NCBI GenBank assembly: GCA_024036415.1
Contig: JAMWET010001298.1
Span: 667,001-731,000 of the forward strand
Reading direction: 5' to 3'
Length of the DNA: 64,000 bases
Source of the DNA: Prochilodus magdalenae
Taxonomy: Eukaryota > Chordata > Actinopteri > Characiformes > Prochilodontidae
Made by a program: the position numbers and the translations under genes. How positions within the stretch are numbered: the first letter of the stretch is position 1; every line of letters starts with the position of its first letter. The notes beneath the pieces were generated by a model. The model did no database searches, had not been told where the DNA came from, and saw nothing but the letters and a program-made list of their open reading frames with translations. Below, piece after piece: positions 12,721 to 25,632 of this stretch.

Positions 12721-13659
12721 GTGCTTGACGAGTGCAGTGTATGTAAAAGCTATTTTAGCAAACAGCATATGAATGAAATACAAGAGAGTTCATAGGCTTT
12801 AGTAAGACATCTCCATTTATTTGAAACATCATGGTCCAAAGTGAATGCGTAAGTAGTGTTCTCAGAAGAACTCGGCATCATTTTATGGATGCTATATGCA
12901 TCCCGCCTCAGCCCAGGCTCCTTTAGCGGTGACACAGCAGCAGCAGACACATCAAAGGCTTCAGCGGCTCCCAAGGAACTGCTCTTTACAGTGTGCGAAT
13001 GATATACATAACAAGCCGTGACAAAATGATTCCGCCTTGACTTGCTTGTTTCTCCTGGACTGCTTTAAGGTGCTACTGCTATGCATTGTCTTTCACTTCT
13101 AGTGTTACTTTCTCAGCTTGCAAGTTCTACACTGCGGTCATTTACCATATTTTCCCTCCACATTTCCTCAGTGAATTGTTGTCAGACTATCTCAGCACTC
13201 CAGGCTTGAAAAGAAGAGAGGAAAAAAAAGAACAACACAATCCTCCACCTAGTCTACCCCTCCCCTCAGCAACGATAGGTTCTTCATAACAGGGACTGGA
13301 GCTGGAGCTCAAGCACTGTGATTAAGATAAGCCCAACTAGAGCTGGACAATTACCTGACGACTAACCTTTTCTGGAGCCACTTAAGGATGTAAGGACCCC
13401 TGAGAACCGTTGTTTTCTCTTTGAGGAACACGGCACTTGACAGCGGCAGCCTGGAGAGAGGCTAGCGGCTAGCAGTATCATGTTCGAGATTACCTAATCC
13501 TCCCACAGCATCAGAGCTGAAGGACTTTGTCACGTCTGAGGGAAAAGGGGATCGCTGGATTGCTGGGAGATAGTGTTTAGACCACAGTGCCTTCAGTGGA
13601 TAGATGGAAAATGAAACATGGAATGAAGGGAGGGGTAGGGATTCATTTGGGCTTAACTT
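12721..13659. other. Non-coding stretch
   Basis: Mixed-composition sequence with no recognised gene. 13190-13290 is purine- then pyrimidine-rich. No repeat unit is seen until the minisatellite at 13660. Confidence 0.5.
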
Positions 13660-14735
13660 TCACATATTTGGTGTAGTCTTATGTGGTTTTTATAGATCAT
13701 AATATAAAATTACTGTCCAATATCTTTTAGTCACATGGTGTAGCAGAATGTCTTTCTTGGTATATGATCATGATATGAGATTAGTGTCCAAACACTTTTG
13801 GCCACATGGTGTAGGCTGACAGTGATGTTATCATGATATAAGAGTAGTGTCTAAAAACCTTTAGTCACATGGTGTGGACTGATTATGGTGTTTGGGGTGT
13901 GATCATAATATAAGAGTAGTGTCCAAAAACTTTTGGCCACATGGTGTAGGCTGACAGTGGTGTTTGGGGTGTGATCATAATATAAGAGTAGTGTCCAAAA
14001 ACTTTTGGCCACATGGTGTAGGCTGACAGTGATGTTTGGGATGTTATCATGATATAAGAGTAGTGTCTAAAAACCTTTAGTCACATGGTGTGGACTGATT
14101 ATGGTGTTTGGGGTGTGATCATAATATAAGAGTTGTGTCCAAAAACTTTTGGCCACACAGTGTAAGCTGACAGGGGTGTTTGGGGTGTGATCATAATATA
14201 AGAGTAGTGTCCAAAAACTTTTTGCCACATGGTGTAGACTGACAGGGGTGTTTGGGGTGTGATCTTAATATAAGAGTAGTGTCCAAAAACTTTTGGCCAC
14301 ATGGTGTAGGCTGACAGGGGTGTTTGGGGTGTGATCATAATTTAAGAGTAGTGTCCAAAAACTTTTGGCCACATGGTGTAGGCTGACAGTGATGTTTGGG
14401 ATGTTATCATGATATAAGAGTAGTGTCTAAAAACCTTTAGTCACATGGTGTGGACTGATTATGGTGTTTGGGGTGTGATCATAATATAAGAGTTGTGTCC
14501 AAAAACTTTTGGCCACACAGTGTAAGCTGACAGGGGTGTTTGGGGTGTGATCATAATATAAGAGTAGTGTCCAAAAACTTTTGGCCACATAGTGTAAGCT
14601 GAGAGTGTGTGATCATGATATGAATGTAGTTGTCTTAAAATGTTTGACCTCAGGGTGTGGGCTGACAGTGGTGTTTGGTGTGTCATTATGATATAAGAGT
14701 AGTGTCCAAAAACATATGGCCACATAGTGTTGGTT
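13660..14735. repeat. 72-bp minisatellite with higher-order structure
   Basis: About 15 tandem copies of a 72-bp unit. Clear phase points are gatcataata at 13901 and 13973, exactly 72 bp apart. Typical content is agtgtccaaaaacttttgg, then ccacatggtgtagg, then tgtttggggtg. A block from about 14018 to 14220 recurs almost unchanged 360 bp later (about 14378-14580), a five-monomer higher-order repeat. Because 72 is divisible by 3, stop-free frames of 24-residue repeats appear on the minus strand. They are an artefact, not a protein. The run ccaaaaacttttggccacat resembles ends of fish DNA transposons, so the monomer may be transposon-derived. Confidence 0.9.
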
Positions 14736-17700
14736 GACTGTGGTGTTCCCTACAGTACCCCGGACAGTTGGTCACTGCTGGTACTTTTTTACATTTGCAC
14801 ATATTGCCAGAAATCAAGCGTGGTGCACACAGCTTTGCACCCTATTAATTCCTATGAGTACAAGATGTACAAAAACTGTATGTTGGTTCAAAAAGTAACC
14901 TTGACACTACCTTGATTAGTATTGTTGGCATTTATCTTCCTGAAGTTTGTGACCATGTGGATGAGTTCCTAAAAATGTATGACTTACAGTATTGTCCCCC
15001 ATCAGCCCTCAGGTCCGAGTATGTGTTTGCGTGTGTTCAAAACCCCCGAGGGAACACATGGAGAGCACTGGCCAGAGCACTGCACACACTCTCTCATCCA
15101 CTGCCCAAACCTGCCACACAGAAACCACATGCCCCTAGCCACCCATACACAGGGGTTACCACCATATGATACTTTCCACAGCCTCATTAAGTGTGTACAC
15201 TGTTTGAACTTAATACAGCCCGTACCTGATACCTTTGACTTAGTAAAACAGTATCCAAGGCCCAGAAAAAGACAGAATCACTGCTTCCTCATGTTATCAT
15301 CACTGGGAAACCGTGCTTAACCTGGGCGGTCAGACAGACGGTCATTACCAATCCATTCTGAGCTGTGAGCAGAGGCTGTAAGTATTACAGACTTACAGCT
15401 TTGTTCAGCATCCTTCTGGGTTAAATGCCCGCCGTGAGTGCGACCGTCGGAATCGAGCGTCCCCCTTGTTGCACTCTCGAGGCGAAGTCAGGGGTTATTT
15501 GCTGCTATTTTTACAAGAAACGGGTTGATTTGTCTTAGGCCATTACCGTCTATTACAGCCGGGAGTCTCCGGGAAGGAGGTGGGAAGCGGCAAACGCTGG
15601 CATTCTGCCTAAAGAGAAATCAATGAAACAAATTAATCCTTCGCAGGCCGCGGTGACACAGTAATCCATCATTCAGGGGCGCTTTTACACACCGAATCAG
15701 AGAGCCTGGGCTCAGGGAGAAAGCCCCAAGGGAGCAGGCTTTCTCGCACAACACACGCTCACACACACATACACGCACTCGCAAGGCGAGATCCACACAC
15801 ACTGGAGGCAGCCGCCACACAGCTGCAGCCCTGTGTCTGAACATAGAGGGATGAAAGACAGAATATAATCACAGCCACCGCATGATACAGGACATAATCC
15901 AACAGAATGTCGTCCGAGTCATATGCCTTCCGTCTGCATGGGGTGCATCCTCTTCTTATACAGCGAGGATGTCCAGTGGGGTTTTGTTGTTTACGTATTT
16001 ACCCTTTACCATCACCAGGTCCAGACACAGGAGCATCTAAGGAGAAAAGGGTTTAAGGGGGAAAGGACACTAAGGAGGAGTGAAATAGAGGAGAAGAGAG
16101 AGACAGAGAGAGAACGAGAGGGGGAATCACAGTGGGGGTGGGCATTGAAAACAGCCAACTCTTTTCCACCCACCATCACCTCACCATGTGGTGTTGCATT
16201 GTTCATGTGGCAGCACATTCACGCACATTGTTCCAATACTCAGACGCTCTGTTACAGGGGAGCATTCCCATGGCTTCTCCTGCAGCCCGCTGAAAAGGGC
16301 AGGTGTCATCACCCGCAAAATTAAGGCTGTGGTCCCCCCGCTCTTCGCCAGAGATGGCTAAAAGCTTAGCCGTGCTCGCATACAAAGGTTAAGCCCCACA
16401 GACCCACCATAAAAAACCCCGGTAATACATTCCACATTGTTGCCAACCAATAAGGAAATCATATCTACGCACATGATCGGGTCACGTGATCCACACTGGG
16501 AAGCATCTTGGTCCTCTGAGAGCTGTACACAATAATGCCCTCTATAAACCATGTGATATCAGACAAAGGAAGGCCCCACAAATGAAGAGGAGGGAAAAAA
16601 AGGATACAGGGAGATTTTGATGCATGGTCATTTTATTTGGTGACTTATTCAAATACATGTGTTTTCTTTCAGTCTTTGGATTATAAACATAGATGTTGAA
16701 AAATTATACAATAAAACACCAAATGCACAGTTACGGGTAACAGCATTTACACTCGAGCTTAGCCATGCTACATGGTTGCTTTCATGCTAGATGCATCTCC
16801 GGTGGATTTGTCCATTGGTGTTCACCTGTGGCACCCACAATACCCCCACCCTCCTCCCGCACCACCCAAAAAACAGTCTTGCCCAAACCAAAGAGGGTGG
16901 GGCGGGTAACCTATAAATAAGTAATGCGGAACCAGGGGGACAGACTGTACCATTACTTGCCTTGTCATCATAATAGAGGGTGCCACTTACCTTTAACCAT
17001 GCTCTGATAGATGAAGAGCAATAGCTTTTGTTCGAGCTGGCTTGGGGGAGATGAGGAAGAAGGAGCTAAGGACATGAGGGGATCAAATAGCATCAGAATC
17101 CGCTCAATCTCAGTGCTATAGCAGACATGACATTAAGATTGTAAGATAACAATGAACATCCAATAAGCCAATTATCATTTAATAATGGCACTAAGAGGAG
17201 CCACATACCATGCATTCACAATTAAAATAAAAAGCCGTGGCGGAAATGGTTTAATTAGTCTTTCGTTCTGCCAAATCTTCTTTTTTCCGTTATTTTGACC
17301 TCTTTTATTTGGCTCTTCGCCTTTAGGTTGTTTTACAACATAAACAAGCCTTTGATGGAATTTTACATATACCGGATGTCCAATTTACTGAAGAAAAAGA
17401 AGGGGGAAAAAATGCAACATGCATGCAGGAAGTCCCACGCTAGCCCCTGTCCTAAATACAGAGTGAACACTAGCACTGGCGTGCCACAGCTGGTAATTCT
17501 CGGGCCCCTTTCATTTCGAAGACTAGCTCTGTCACTGAGCTATAAATTTGTGTTGTACTGCATTTGTTCAAAAATGTTTTTGGATGTGGATATGATGGAT
17601 CTAGCCTGGAGGAATGTGTGTGTTTGGGAATGACGGCTACATTATTTTTCCCTCAGAGACTGATAGAGCTGATAGAGATGGGGGGAAGGAGGACACTTGG

Positions 17701-18928
17701 TTGCAGAGTGTGAGAGAGGGACATAGCATAAACAGAGATGTAGGCACTGTGCTTCCTGTGTTTGTTTTTCCGTGTATGTGTGTGCTAGTATTTGTGATAG
17801 CTCTTACGCAGACGCACAGAATAGAAATGTATCATGACTACATGGGGTGCATTAACATTGTCAAAGCACTCGCAAGGGCTGTTGATGACCTCATCGCTTA
17901 TATTGCTAGATGTCCTAGAGGGCAGAGAGACTTTTTAGGGAGTGAGAAAAAGAAGATGGTGAATCACAGGACATTTTTATAACACTCATAATTACTTCAC
18001 TGTAACGCGTGTGATAGCCAGCCTCTTTGAATGCAGGCTATTGTTCTAAGCAAGCAGATAAATGGACTCACAGGGAAAGTTTTGGGAGTTAAGTAATGTA
18101 TGATATTCATGCATGTGCATGGCTCTTAGAATGTTCAAAGCATTCTGCAGTCCTCAAAGTGTTCTTGGCATTGAACCATTACATAATATGGATTTAAAGG
18201 TTCTTAAGATCTTATTTATATCAACTGAAAGAACCATAGCAGTGCTCCAAAGAACCATTTTGACACCTTTACTTTTAAGAACGCATCGTGCAGTCAAACA
18301 GCACCTATCAGAACTGTTGTTAAACCACATGACCATGGTGTTCTGCGGTGTCGCTGAGGAGCATGCTGCAACGAGAGGCAGAAAGGAACAGAACGTATGG
18401 GTGGACACACTTGCTTTGGTGGCCAAATTGCATCATCTGGTTGTCAGATGAGAAGAAATGACAGAACGTGGTGCCAGTGTCCAAAGCCCACACTTAGTCA
18501 GTCGCTTTGTCAAAAAATGACATTTCAGCATGACAGTAATGATGAGGGACCATTTTACTCGGTGACAAGATGGACAGAGAGGGAAAACTGACATTCTAAA
18601 CTGCACCTCTCTATCCACAGACATTTGGTGTTTAAGCCCATAGCATGAGTATCAAGACTGAACTACCTGCAGGACCTATGACACGTTGTTTTTTAAGACT
18701 TAGGATTTCCAGTACTGTTTTCCCTCTCAGTGCTCAGTTCAGTAATTCCATACTGCTATGTATTAAATGACTAAAAAGCTGTAGAGCTTAAATTTATGGA
18801 AAATGATATGAATATCTGAGCTTGCATCATAAAACACTTTTTAAATGGATCACTGCATTAGCCGATCCCCTATATAAGAGCAAACCAATTATTTTAGGGT
18901 TGCACTGGTGTTTATTTTAGATGGCAAC
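14736..18928. other. Non-coding stretch upstream of nr2f1a
   Basis: No exon was recognised. 15720-15810 has CA-rich runs. 16020-16130 is purine-rich (GA). 16430-16500 holds a CCAAT motif and a palindromic E-box, GTCACGTGAT, at 16481-16490. 17150-17290 is AT-rich unique sequence with several TAATTA-type homeodomain motifs. 18110-18300 contains fragments resembling a short fish repeat (aaagaaccattttgacacct). The frames of 100-133 residues in this stretch have no domain, and several mirror each other on opposite strands. Confidence 0.5.
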
Positions 18929-19380
18929 GAACAGTTTATGATCAAACTGTTCAACTAAACACCTAAATATGTTTTGGATGCCGCGCAGAAACACATGAAA
19001 GTGGCAAACTTCATATGCGCAAACAGCTCAACTGAACACCTACATATGTTTATAGTGCACTACAGAAAAACCATAAAGGTGACTACACTACACAACCTCA
19101 AACAGCTCAACTAAACACCTAGATATGTTTATAGTGCACTACAGAAAAACCATAAAGGTGACTATACTACACATCCTCAAACAGCTCAACTGAACACCTA
19201 GATATGTTTATAGTGCACTACAGAAAAAAACATTAGGGTGACTACACTACACATCCTCAAACAGCTCAACTGAACACCTAGATATGTTTATAGTGCAGTA
19301 CAAAAAAAACATGAACGTGGCTACATATGCATAAACAGTTCAACTGTACACAGAAAACCATAAAGGTGGCTAAACTTCAT
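18929..19380. repeat. 79-bp tandem repeat
   Basis: Five to six copies of a unit of about 79 bp. The marker aaacagctcaact begins at 19021, 19100, 19179 and 19259, and a variant at 19333. Each unit carries cacctagatatgtttatag, a gcactacagaaaaacc run and a gtgactacactacac run. The first, degenerate copy starts at 18944, next to a 9-bp perfect inverted repeat (GAACAGTTT 18929-18937 / AAACTGTTC 18944-18952, 6-base loop). Confidence 0.85.
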
Positions 19381-22240
19381 TTAACTTCATGCTAATTGAT
19401 ATTATATTGATATTATATAAATAACTGATGTTATTATGATATTATGGCACTGCTGTGAACATGTGTGTATAGACATACCTGCAGCTGCTCATGTTTCACT
19501 TTTAGCCAAGCCTGTCAGGAAACCAGAATAGCTCGTTAACCCAATGTAGGCGGCTATACGTCCACACTACAGACAAAAATGCTAAACTGAAAAGATGTAG
19601 TTTAATCAAATGTGTCAAAATCCATGGCTCCAGATGCTGACTCACAGAATGCTTGATCTGAAATTGCTACAATAGTGGAACATCGAGGAAAAAAGGATGA
19701 CAGAGGAGGATGCCATGAAAGGGGAGAGATGACTAGCTGATGTGAGAATAAGAGAATGGTTGACAAATGACTAATGTTCATTTTGAGACTGAATGCCGGG
19801 AATCAGTGTCTTTTAGCCAGTCAGAGCAAGTTGCCTCACTGATGTGGCAAGTCAGGCGAAACACTATGACACTGCGCATCATGTGCACGTGCATACTCTT
19901 AAAGACAAGGGTTCCTAAATGTTTTTGACTTGAATGTACAGTTCTAAGCCTCAAATTGCCATACAACATTTACATTTAGGTTCTCAAGGTTTCAAGATTC
20001 TTCTCCTCATCCTCAGAATAGTTTTGGCTATTAGTTTTGTATTCACATATTCAATTTAATATCTAGTATTGATATAATCCTAAAATTGCAGCTATTATAT
20101 AACGGCTGCTAATTATCAATACTTGACAATCACAGATTTTTAAGCACTGTTGAGGTGGTACCCTTAAACAGGTACTATATTTTCAGCACGGTTTGTCAGT
20201 AAACATACTTGCACCACATTTTTAAAGTTTCACTTTACCTGGATCCTCTCTGAATTCAACCTTTTTGAAAATAAGTGATGCACATTGAATATAACATACA
20301 TATAATTCCCATTTAAGAGACCCAGTAGGACGTTAAGGACGTATATACCTTTAAGCAGTGATGAACAGAACTGTATCTGTGCAGTACCCTTTTTTCTTAG
20401 TGTAGAGAAGAAGCTAGATGCCATCTGTGTTCACGCAGTGCAGGGTGCCCTTCTTCCACCAACCCTAAGGATAAACACCAAATTAACCCGTGCTACAAAA
20501 CTCAGAGTATTTTGGTCACATCAGGCTACCATAGAACTAATAATGATGAATAAATAAGAATGAAAATTAGGATTTTATAAAAGCATACATTTAACTGCTT
20601 CTTAATGAGATTATAGACACAGGCAGCATGTTTTCAGTTTATGTGAGCTTTAACACTATAAAAGCCCCAACACTATGAAAAATGATTACCACTTTAGCTA
20701 ATGACAGTTTTGAAGTTTGTGCAGTTGTTTGAAATAGAAGCAGAGGACATCCGTACAGTGCAAGTGCACACGAACAGAGTACTTCTGCCGCACTTCTGAA
20801 GTACAGGCATACGCACAGGTTTGAGCACCCCTTCTCAAATTATATGTTGATTTTATAAGTAAATTAAACAGACCTGTGCTGAAGTTATGGCACATAAACA
20901 GATACTGTTTACTATCAATTGCAGAATAATTTGGTCATTTGACTGGGTTCAGACTTTTGCATAGAATGTATATATATACATATATATATAGTTAGATATA
21001 TAGATATACAATTATATATAGGTATATAAGACTCACTATTCCTCAAAGCAACTACAGTGTAACGGTATGTGTGTACAAGTGTATTTTGAAAGTATTCATC
21101 CACTAAATTCAAATCAAATCTGCTTCTTTAATTTAGTTCTGTCTCATTACATATTACTCTGTTCCAGTATCGTTTTGTCTTCAGCTTTTCTAAGTATGTG
21201 TACTGATTTTTCCTGAAACTCATCCTTTTCTCTTCTTCCGGGAGAGGAGTTATCTCTCCTCTCGCACAGATTTTTCCTCACCCGTTTAGACCATCGGCTG
21301 CGGTATAGCTGGGTCCTCTCCTGCTCAGATTTTGCGGTTGACACGGAGAAAAGCAGCAAAACTTTAATAAAAATAGAGCTAAATGGGGCGGAAGCGCAGA
21401 CTCGACTGTTCTTAAAGAGATAAAGTCTGAGTGCTCGCTTTGTCTTTGCTCTATCTGCCTCTTCCTGCTGATCATTCGGGGATGTGTAGTAAATCCGTGT
21501 AAATTTCCACAGGCTTTGCTCTGGCCGCTCTCCTCCAGCACACTTTTACCTTTGCCCTGCAGTTTCCTGCAGCTAATAGCAGGGAATCCCTTGGAAAAAC
21601 ACGGCAGAGCACGCTGACTAAAGGAAGCTTTCGCGGGCAAAGGCGTCCCACTAATGTCCCTCGTTACTTAGTTGGTTTACTTAGTTTACTGAGCACTACA
21701 ATGACGTAGACGTGCCGTTACTTGCCTAAAGAAGCACTGAGATATGAATGACCGAAGTCTTTTCATGTAATATTTGATAATGTAAAATAGAGGTGCTAAA
21801 AGCTTCTTTGGAGTGATACCGTGCGTCTATAAATAGTGGGGATCGAGTTTCTTAGTAAAGTTGATATTTAAATGATAAATAAATAGTTGGAACCTTTATA
21901 GATGCATATGTAGGTATGTGTAAATATAGATACTAAATATATATTTTTTTATTTTTTTATTAAGCATAAATATATTTATATAAACATATTTTCTACCAGC
22001 ATAAAGAGATTTCTAAGTGTGGGGGAACCTTTTTAAAGCTTTAGGATCGTTTAAACAAAGAATTTCCATCACCACCGATCGCCGTAGACATCGTGCGAGG
22101 TGACACTTTAAACTGAAACTGAAGTTATGTGCTTCTTGCTTGTTTAAGCTGTTCCTCCAACCTCGTGATTAGCAGTCCCTTCTAAAAGCCGTGGCAGAAC
22201 GGACCTGCTCACGCATCAGACTTTCAAACGCAGAAAACTC
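19381..22240. other. Non-coding stretch
   Basis: Unique AT-rich sequence. 20965-21030 is a short degenerate TA/TATAG tract. 21280-21640 is more GC-rich and carries a 120-residue minus-strand frame with no recognisable domain. No splice-bounded exon could be supported. Confidence 0.5.
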
Positions 22241-22249
22241 AGAAACCAT

Positions 22250-22345
22250 GTTCATATTGCTGAGAACACGGGTTCAGCACGCCAGTATTACTGCGCATGC
22301 GCGCTCGGGCGTCCGCGTCTCGGCTTTGCCTCCTTTTCCAGAGGT
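22250..22345 (+). promoter_or_regulatory. CpG-rich patch with NRF1 site; possible promoter
   Basis: TGCGCATGCGCG at 22292-22303 is a perfect NRF1 palindrome and sits in a short CpG-rich island in otherwise AT-rich DNA. NRF1 sites of this form are typical of CpG-island promoters. About 40 bp downstream, GAG|GTGTAAG at 22341-22350 resembles a splice donor, so this could be the first exon of a non-coding transcript upstream of nr2f1a. The orientation is uncertain, and no transcript evidence exists in the sequence itself. Confidence 0.35.
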
Positions 22346-22419
22346 GTAAGAAGGCCTAATTGCTGTGGGTCCGGGCTTGTTTTAACTACTGTCGAATTTA
22401 TGATGTTGCACTCAGAGAC

Positions 22420-22740
22420 CGTCCAACGCAATTAGCACATATGCTCTAAATAGATGATGGTTTGAGAGCAATAAAGCCATTACCTCCAGCATAAATTGAC
22501 AGTCCCTCTCACTAAAGCTCCTACCGCGGGCTAATTGGAGAAACCATTGTCCAAGCGTGCAGTCTCCTCTATATTCCAGCATTCCTAGAAGTGTGTGTAG
22601 CGTTAGCTTTATAGGTGCCATTCGAAGTTTATAGATTTCCAACGTGCTGTAGATTTCGTATTTCATAATTGAGCCTCGAGATAGAGCTGACCACTGCTGG
22701 CAGTGAAGAGACTGTGAGAGGGAGGTGTTCATTTTTGACG
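22420..22740. promoter_or_regulatory. Candidate conserved non-coding element
   Basis: A 320-bp block of unique, balanced-composition sequence without simple repeats, directly beside the NRF1 patch and 5 kb upstream of the nr2f1a promoter. It has the look of a vertebrate developmental enhancer. The 106-residue minus-strand frame through it has no recognisable domain or splice context. The call rests on texture only; conservation was not tested. Confidence 0.25.
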
Positions 22741-23517
22741 CACTGTACAGAATGTATTTTGAAGAATGGAAAACTAAAATAGGGCTTTATGACGAATATC
22801 GATATTTTAAATGGCTTGTTCACGTTCACTTATAGAGCTCATTGATATCAATCTCTCAACGCATTCTTAGCCCGAACGAATAGGTCACGATCAGTCTGTA
22901 AGAACCTGTTTTATCTGTAAAGGAGCATGAAATACTTTAATAAATAATAACTGGCTAATTCTGGAATTTTATTAATAACTAAAATCATAAATTTGGCACT
23001 TTTTCGTTTATTGTTATATAGTATATTGCATATGTGTGTATGTGTCTTTAACACAGGACGACGGTGTTATCTGTTAAAGAGGCGTCGTAAGTGCGCTAGT
23101 TTAAGATATTTTGCCCATCTCTCACGACTACGCTTTCCATTAAGAGCGATTAGATGATGGCCATTGAAAGTTGCTGATCCATAGAGAAAATGGCAGCGGA
23201 TAAAAGGCGATTTCGAGTGACCTTCTCGTCCCTTTCACACCAATCTGAGCCCCCCAAATAGTTAGGGATCAGATCGGACAAAAGCCCCCTCCTCTTCCCT
23301 TTCAGGCTGAACCCACTCAAAGCGAAGGGGCCTGCGACAAAAACCCCTCCACCGCATTAGAGTGGGGCACAACGTGGGTTAAAAAGAGAGAAAAAAGCAC
23401 GGCGCAGAGGCGGCCAAATAACCGAGGTCCAGATTTACTTGCAGCAGAGTCTCTGTCGCACTTTAATTCCAGAAAAACAAGACATTTAGAGCTAATCTGA
23501 AACGAATATGTAGACAA

Positions 23518-23518
<1 letters not shown>

Positions 23519-23581
<63 letters not shown>
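23519..23581. repeat. (ATT)n microsatellite
   Basis: An uninterrupted run of about 21 ATT units. Confidence 0.97.
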
Positions 23582-23584
<3 letters not shown>

Positions 23585-24099
23585 CCTTTAATTGCATCTC
23601 ATTTAAGATATTAGAAGTTACAGTACTTCTAAATACTGGGCAGATGCTGAGAATTGTCCAGCAGTGTTTAAGGGAATGACCTGTACTATTCGTGGATGGT
23701 TAGGAATAAGTTCTACATGTTTTTCCAATGTGTGCAGCAAACTTCAGCAGCAGTACAGACCAACACTGATGTGGCATTAGCAATAATTAAGCTGTTCTAT
23801 CACTCGCCTATTGCAGGCCTGGTGTGAAGCACTGATGTAAAACACTCTTCAAGAATGTACTTTGCATAAATCAATCCTATATCAAGACGCCATGAGGCAT
23901 TTTCAATCACTATCTCCTGGTATAGTATAACTATGTGACTGAAATGCAAAAAGCAGTTTATATAATCTGTTGTGGTGAGAATCAAACATGATCAGAAAAC
24001 AAATGCACTTTCAGTATGTCTATACACTTTAGACCATATACACAATATAGTTATAGTTCATATATAGTATATATACTTTTGTTCATTCATATGTACATG

Positions 24100-24204
<105 letters not shown>

Positions 24205-25424
24205 ATTTCATTGCAAATTATCACTGAGTGCTCTTAAACTCTTTAAGCTATTACAACTCTGCTGTTTTAACTACCAGCCTCTACTGTGATAACTGTCCAG
24301 CTCCACTGTTTTAACTATCTAACCAGAGCGCGTTTACTTTGGTGCTCGCTTGGTAGGAGGTCCTCCATCCGTGACATTTTATGACTTTAACAGTTCTTCC
24401 TAAAGACAGCATGGATTCGAGCCCATGTTACAGAAAGAATGCGTGTTTGGAAAAGCTGGAAAAATAAAAAGCATGACATTTGACTGGATCATTTTCTCAG
24501 ACTTGGAGAATATTCACCTAGTGACGTCTGCACCTAGTATATCATTATTACTATCAGTATTATTTTATAAATGATATCAGTGTACTGGCAAACGTTGTCT
24601 AAAACTTTTGGCACCTCTTTTTAGCCTGCATGGTTGTACATAGAACAGGTTCAGTGAAATTAACTAAACGCTTTCCTAACATATAGTACAGATAATTGAC
24701 ATTTATATGGCCATCATCTGTAGGCTGACAGATGCTGGTCTGAAGTATTACGGCGTGGTTAGAGCTTCTTAAGGTGTATTTTTATTGAGACTGTACTTGT
24801 TATTATATCATGGTTGTCCACATTAAATGGTGTTTCTGTATACAAGTCAGTTTCATCTTCGGAATTACTGGTTTATTATAAGGACATGGATATGCTATCC
24901 AATAACTACGACTATAAACAAGCTTATGTATTTTTATACGAACACATAACGTTCATTCTCCAAACGTCCAAGAGCAAAACGGGTAAGGGGCAAAACTAAA
25001 GTGACCCTTACGGTGTTTTTGCTGTGTCGCCAACCCTTCTTTCAACTGACCAACTCGATCGTATAATTGTCCCTTTAATCCGTTGACATTATCGCTCAGA
25101 CAAACAGACTGCTATCGATCTTTGCATTAGGTGATCAAACGAGCCGAGCGGGAGGACCAGGTAAGGGTCCAGCGGGGAGGAAAAGGCACTTTCACAGTCA
25201 AACGTGCTGCCCAACTCATTTCAAGTTAGCGTCATTAAAAACAGCCACTTCAGCCCAAACGAGCGAGAAGTCACTTCACCCCAGGTTATAACCGGACCTC
25301 TATGTGTTTGTTCATCGTCTGCAAATGTAGTTGATAGACATGATGGAAGAAAGATGGAGTTTACTTGCCTTTCAGATACGAGCCAGACTGAGGAACATCG
25401 CTGCTGTCCCAGTGTCCACTTTGC

Positions 25425-25632
25425 CCCCTCTTTCTCTCTTTCTCTCTCTATCACTCTTTCTCTTTTTCCCCAGTTTCCACTTATCCCCTTCTCTCTCCCT
25501 CTCTCTCTCTCCCACTGTCCACTTTTCCCCCTCTCGTCTCTCTCTCTCTCGCTGTTTTGCTCGCTTTGCCTTGTGCTCCCATTCGCTGTCCCTCTCCCTC
25601 TCTCCCCTCTCTCGCTCTCTCTCCTCAGCCCT
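25425..25632. repeat. Polypyrimidine (CT-rich) tract
   Basis: About 200 bp of nearly pure C/T on the + strand (CTCTCT, TTTCTC and CCCTCT variants). The Ser/Leu-rich frames on the + strand and Arg/Glu-rich frames on the - strand here come from base composition. Tracts like this can form triplex (H-DNA) structure. Confidence 0.85.

Noticed and set aside
14099..14725. Repeat protein with 24-residue units on the minus strand
   Set aside because: Produced by a 72-bp tandem repeat whose length is a multiple of three; no start context or flanking exon.
13660..14735. CRISPR-like array
   Set aside because: Units are directly adjacent with no unique spacers, and the organism is a vertebrate. The same holds for the 79-bp and 33-bp arrays.
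22412..22732. 106-residue minus-strand frame as a possible exon
   Set aside because: No family recognised and no convincing acceptor/donor pair; better explained as a non-coding unique block.
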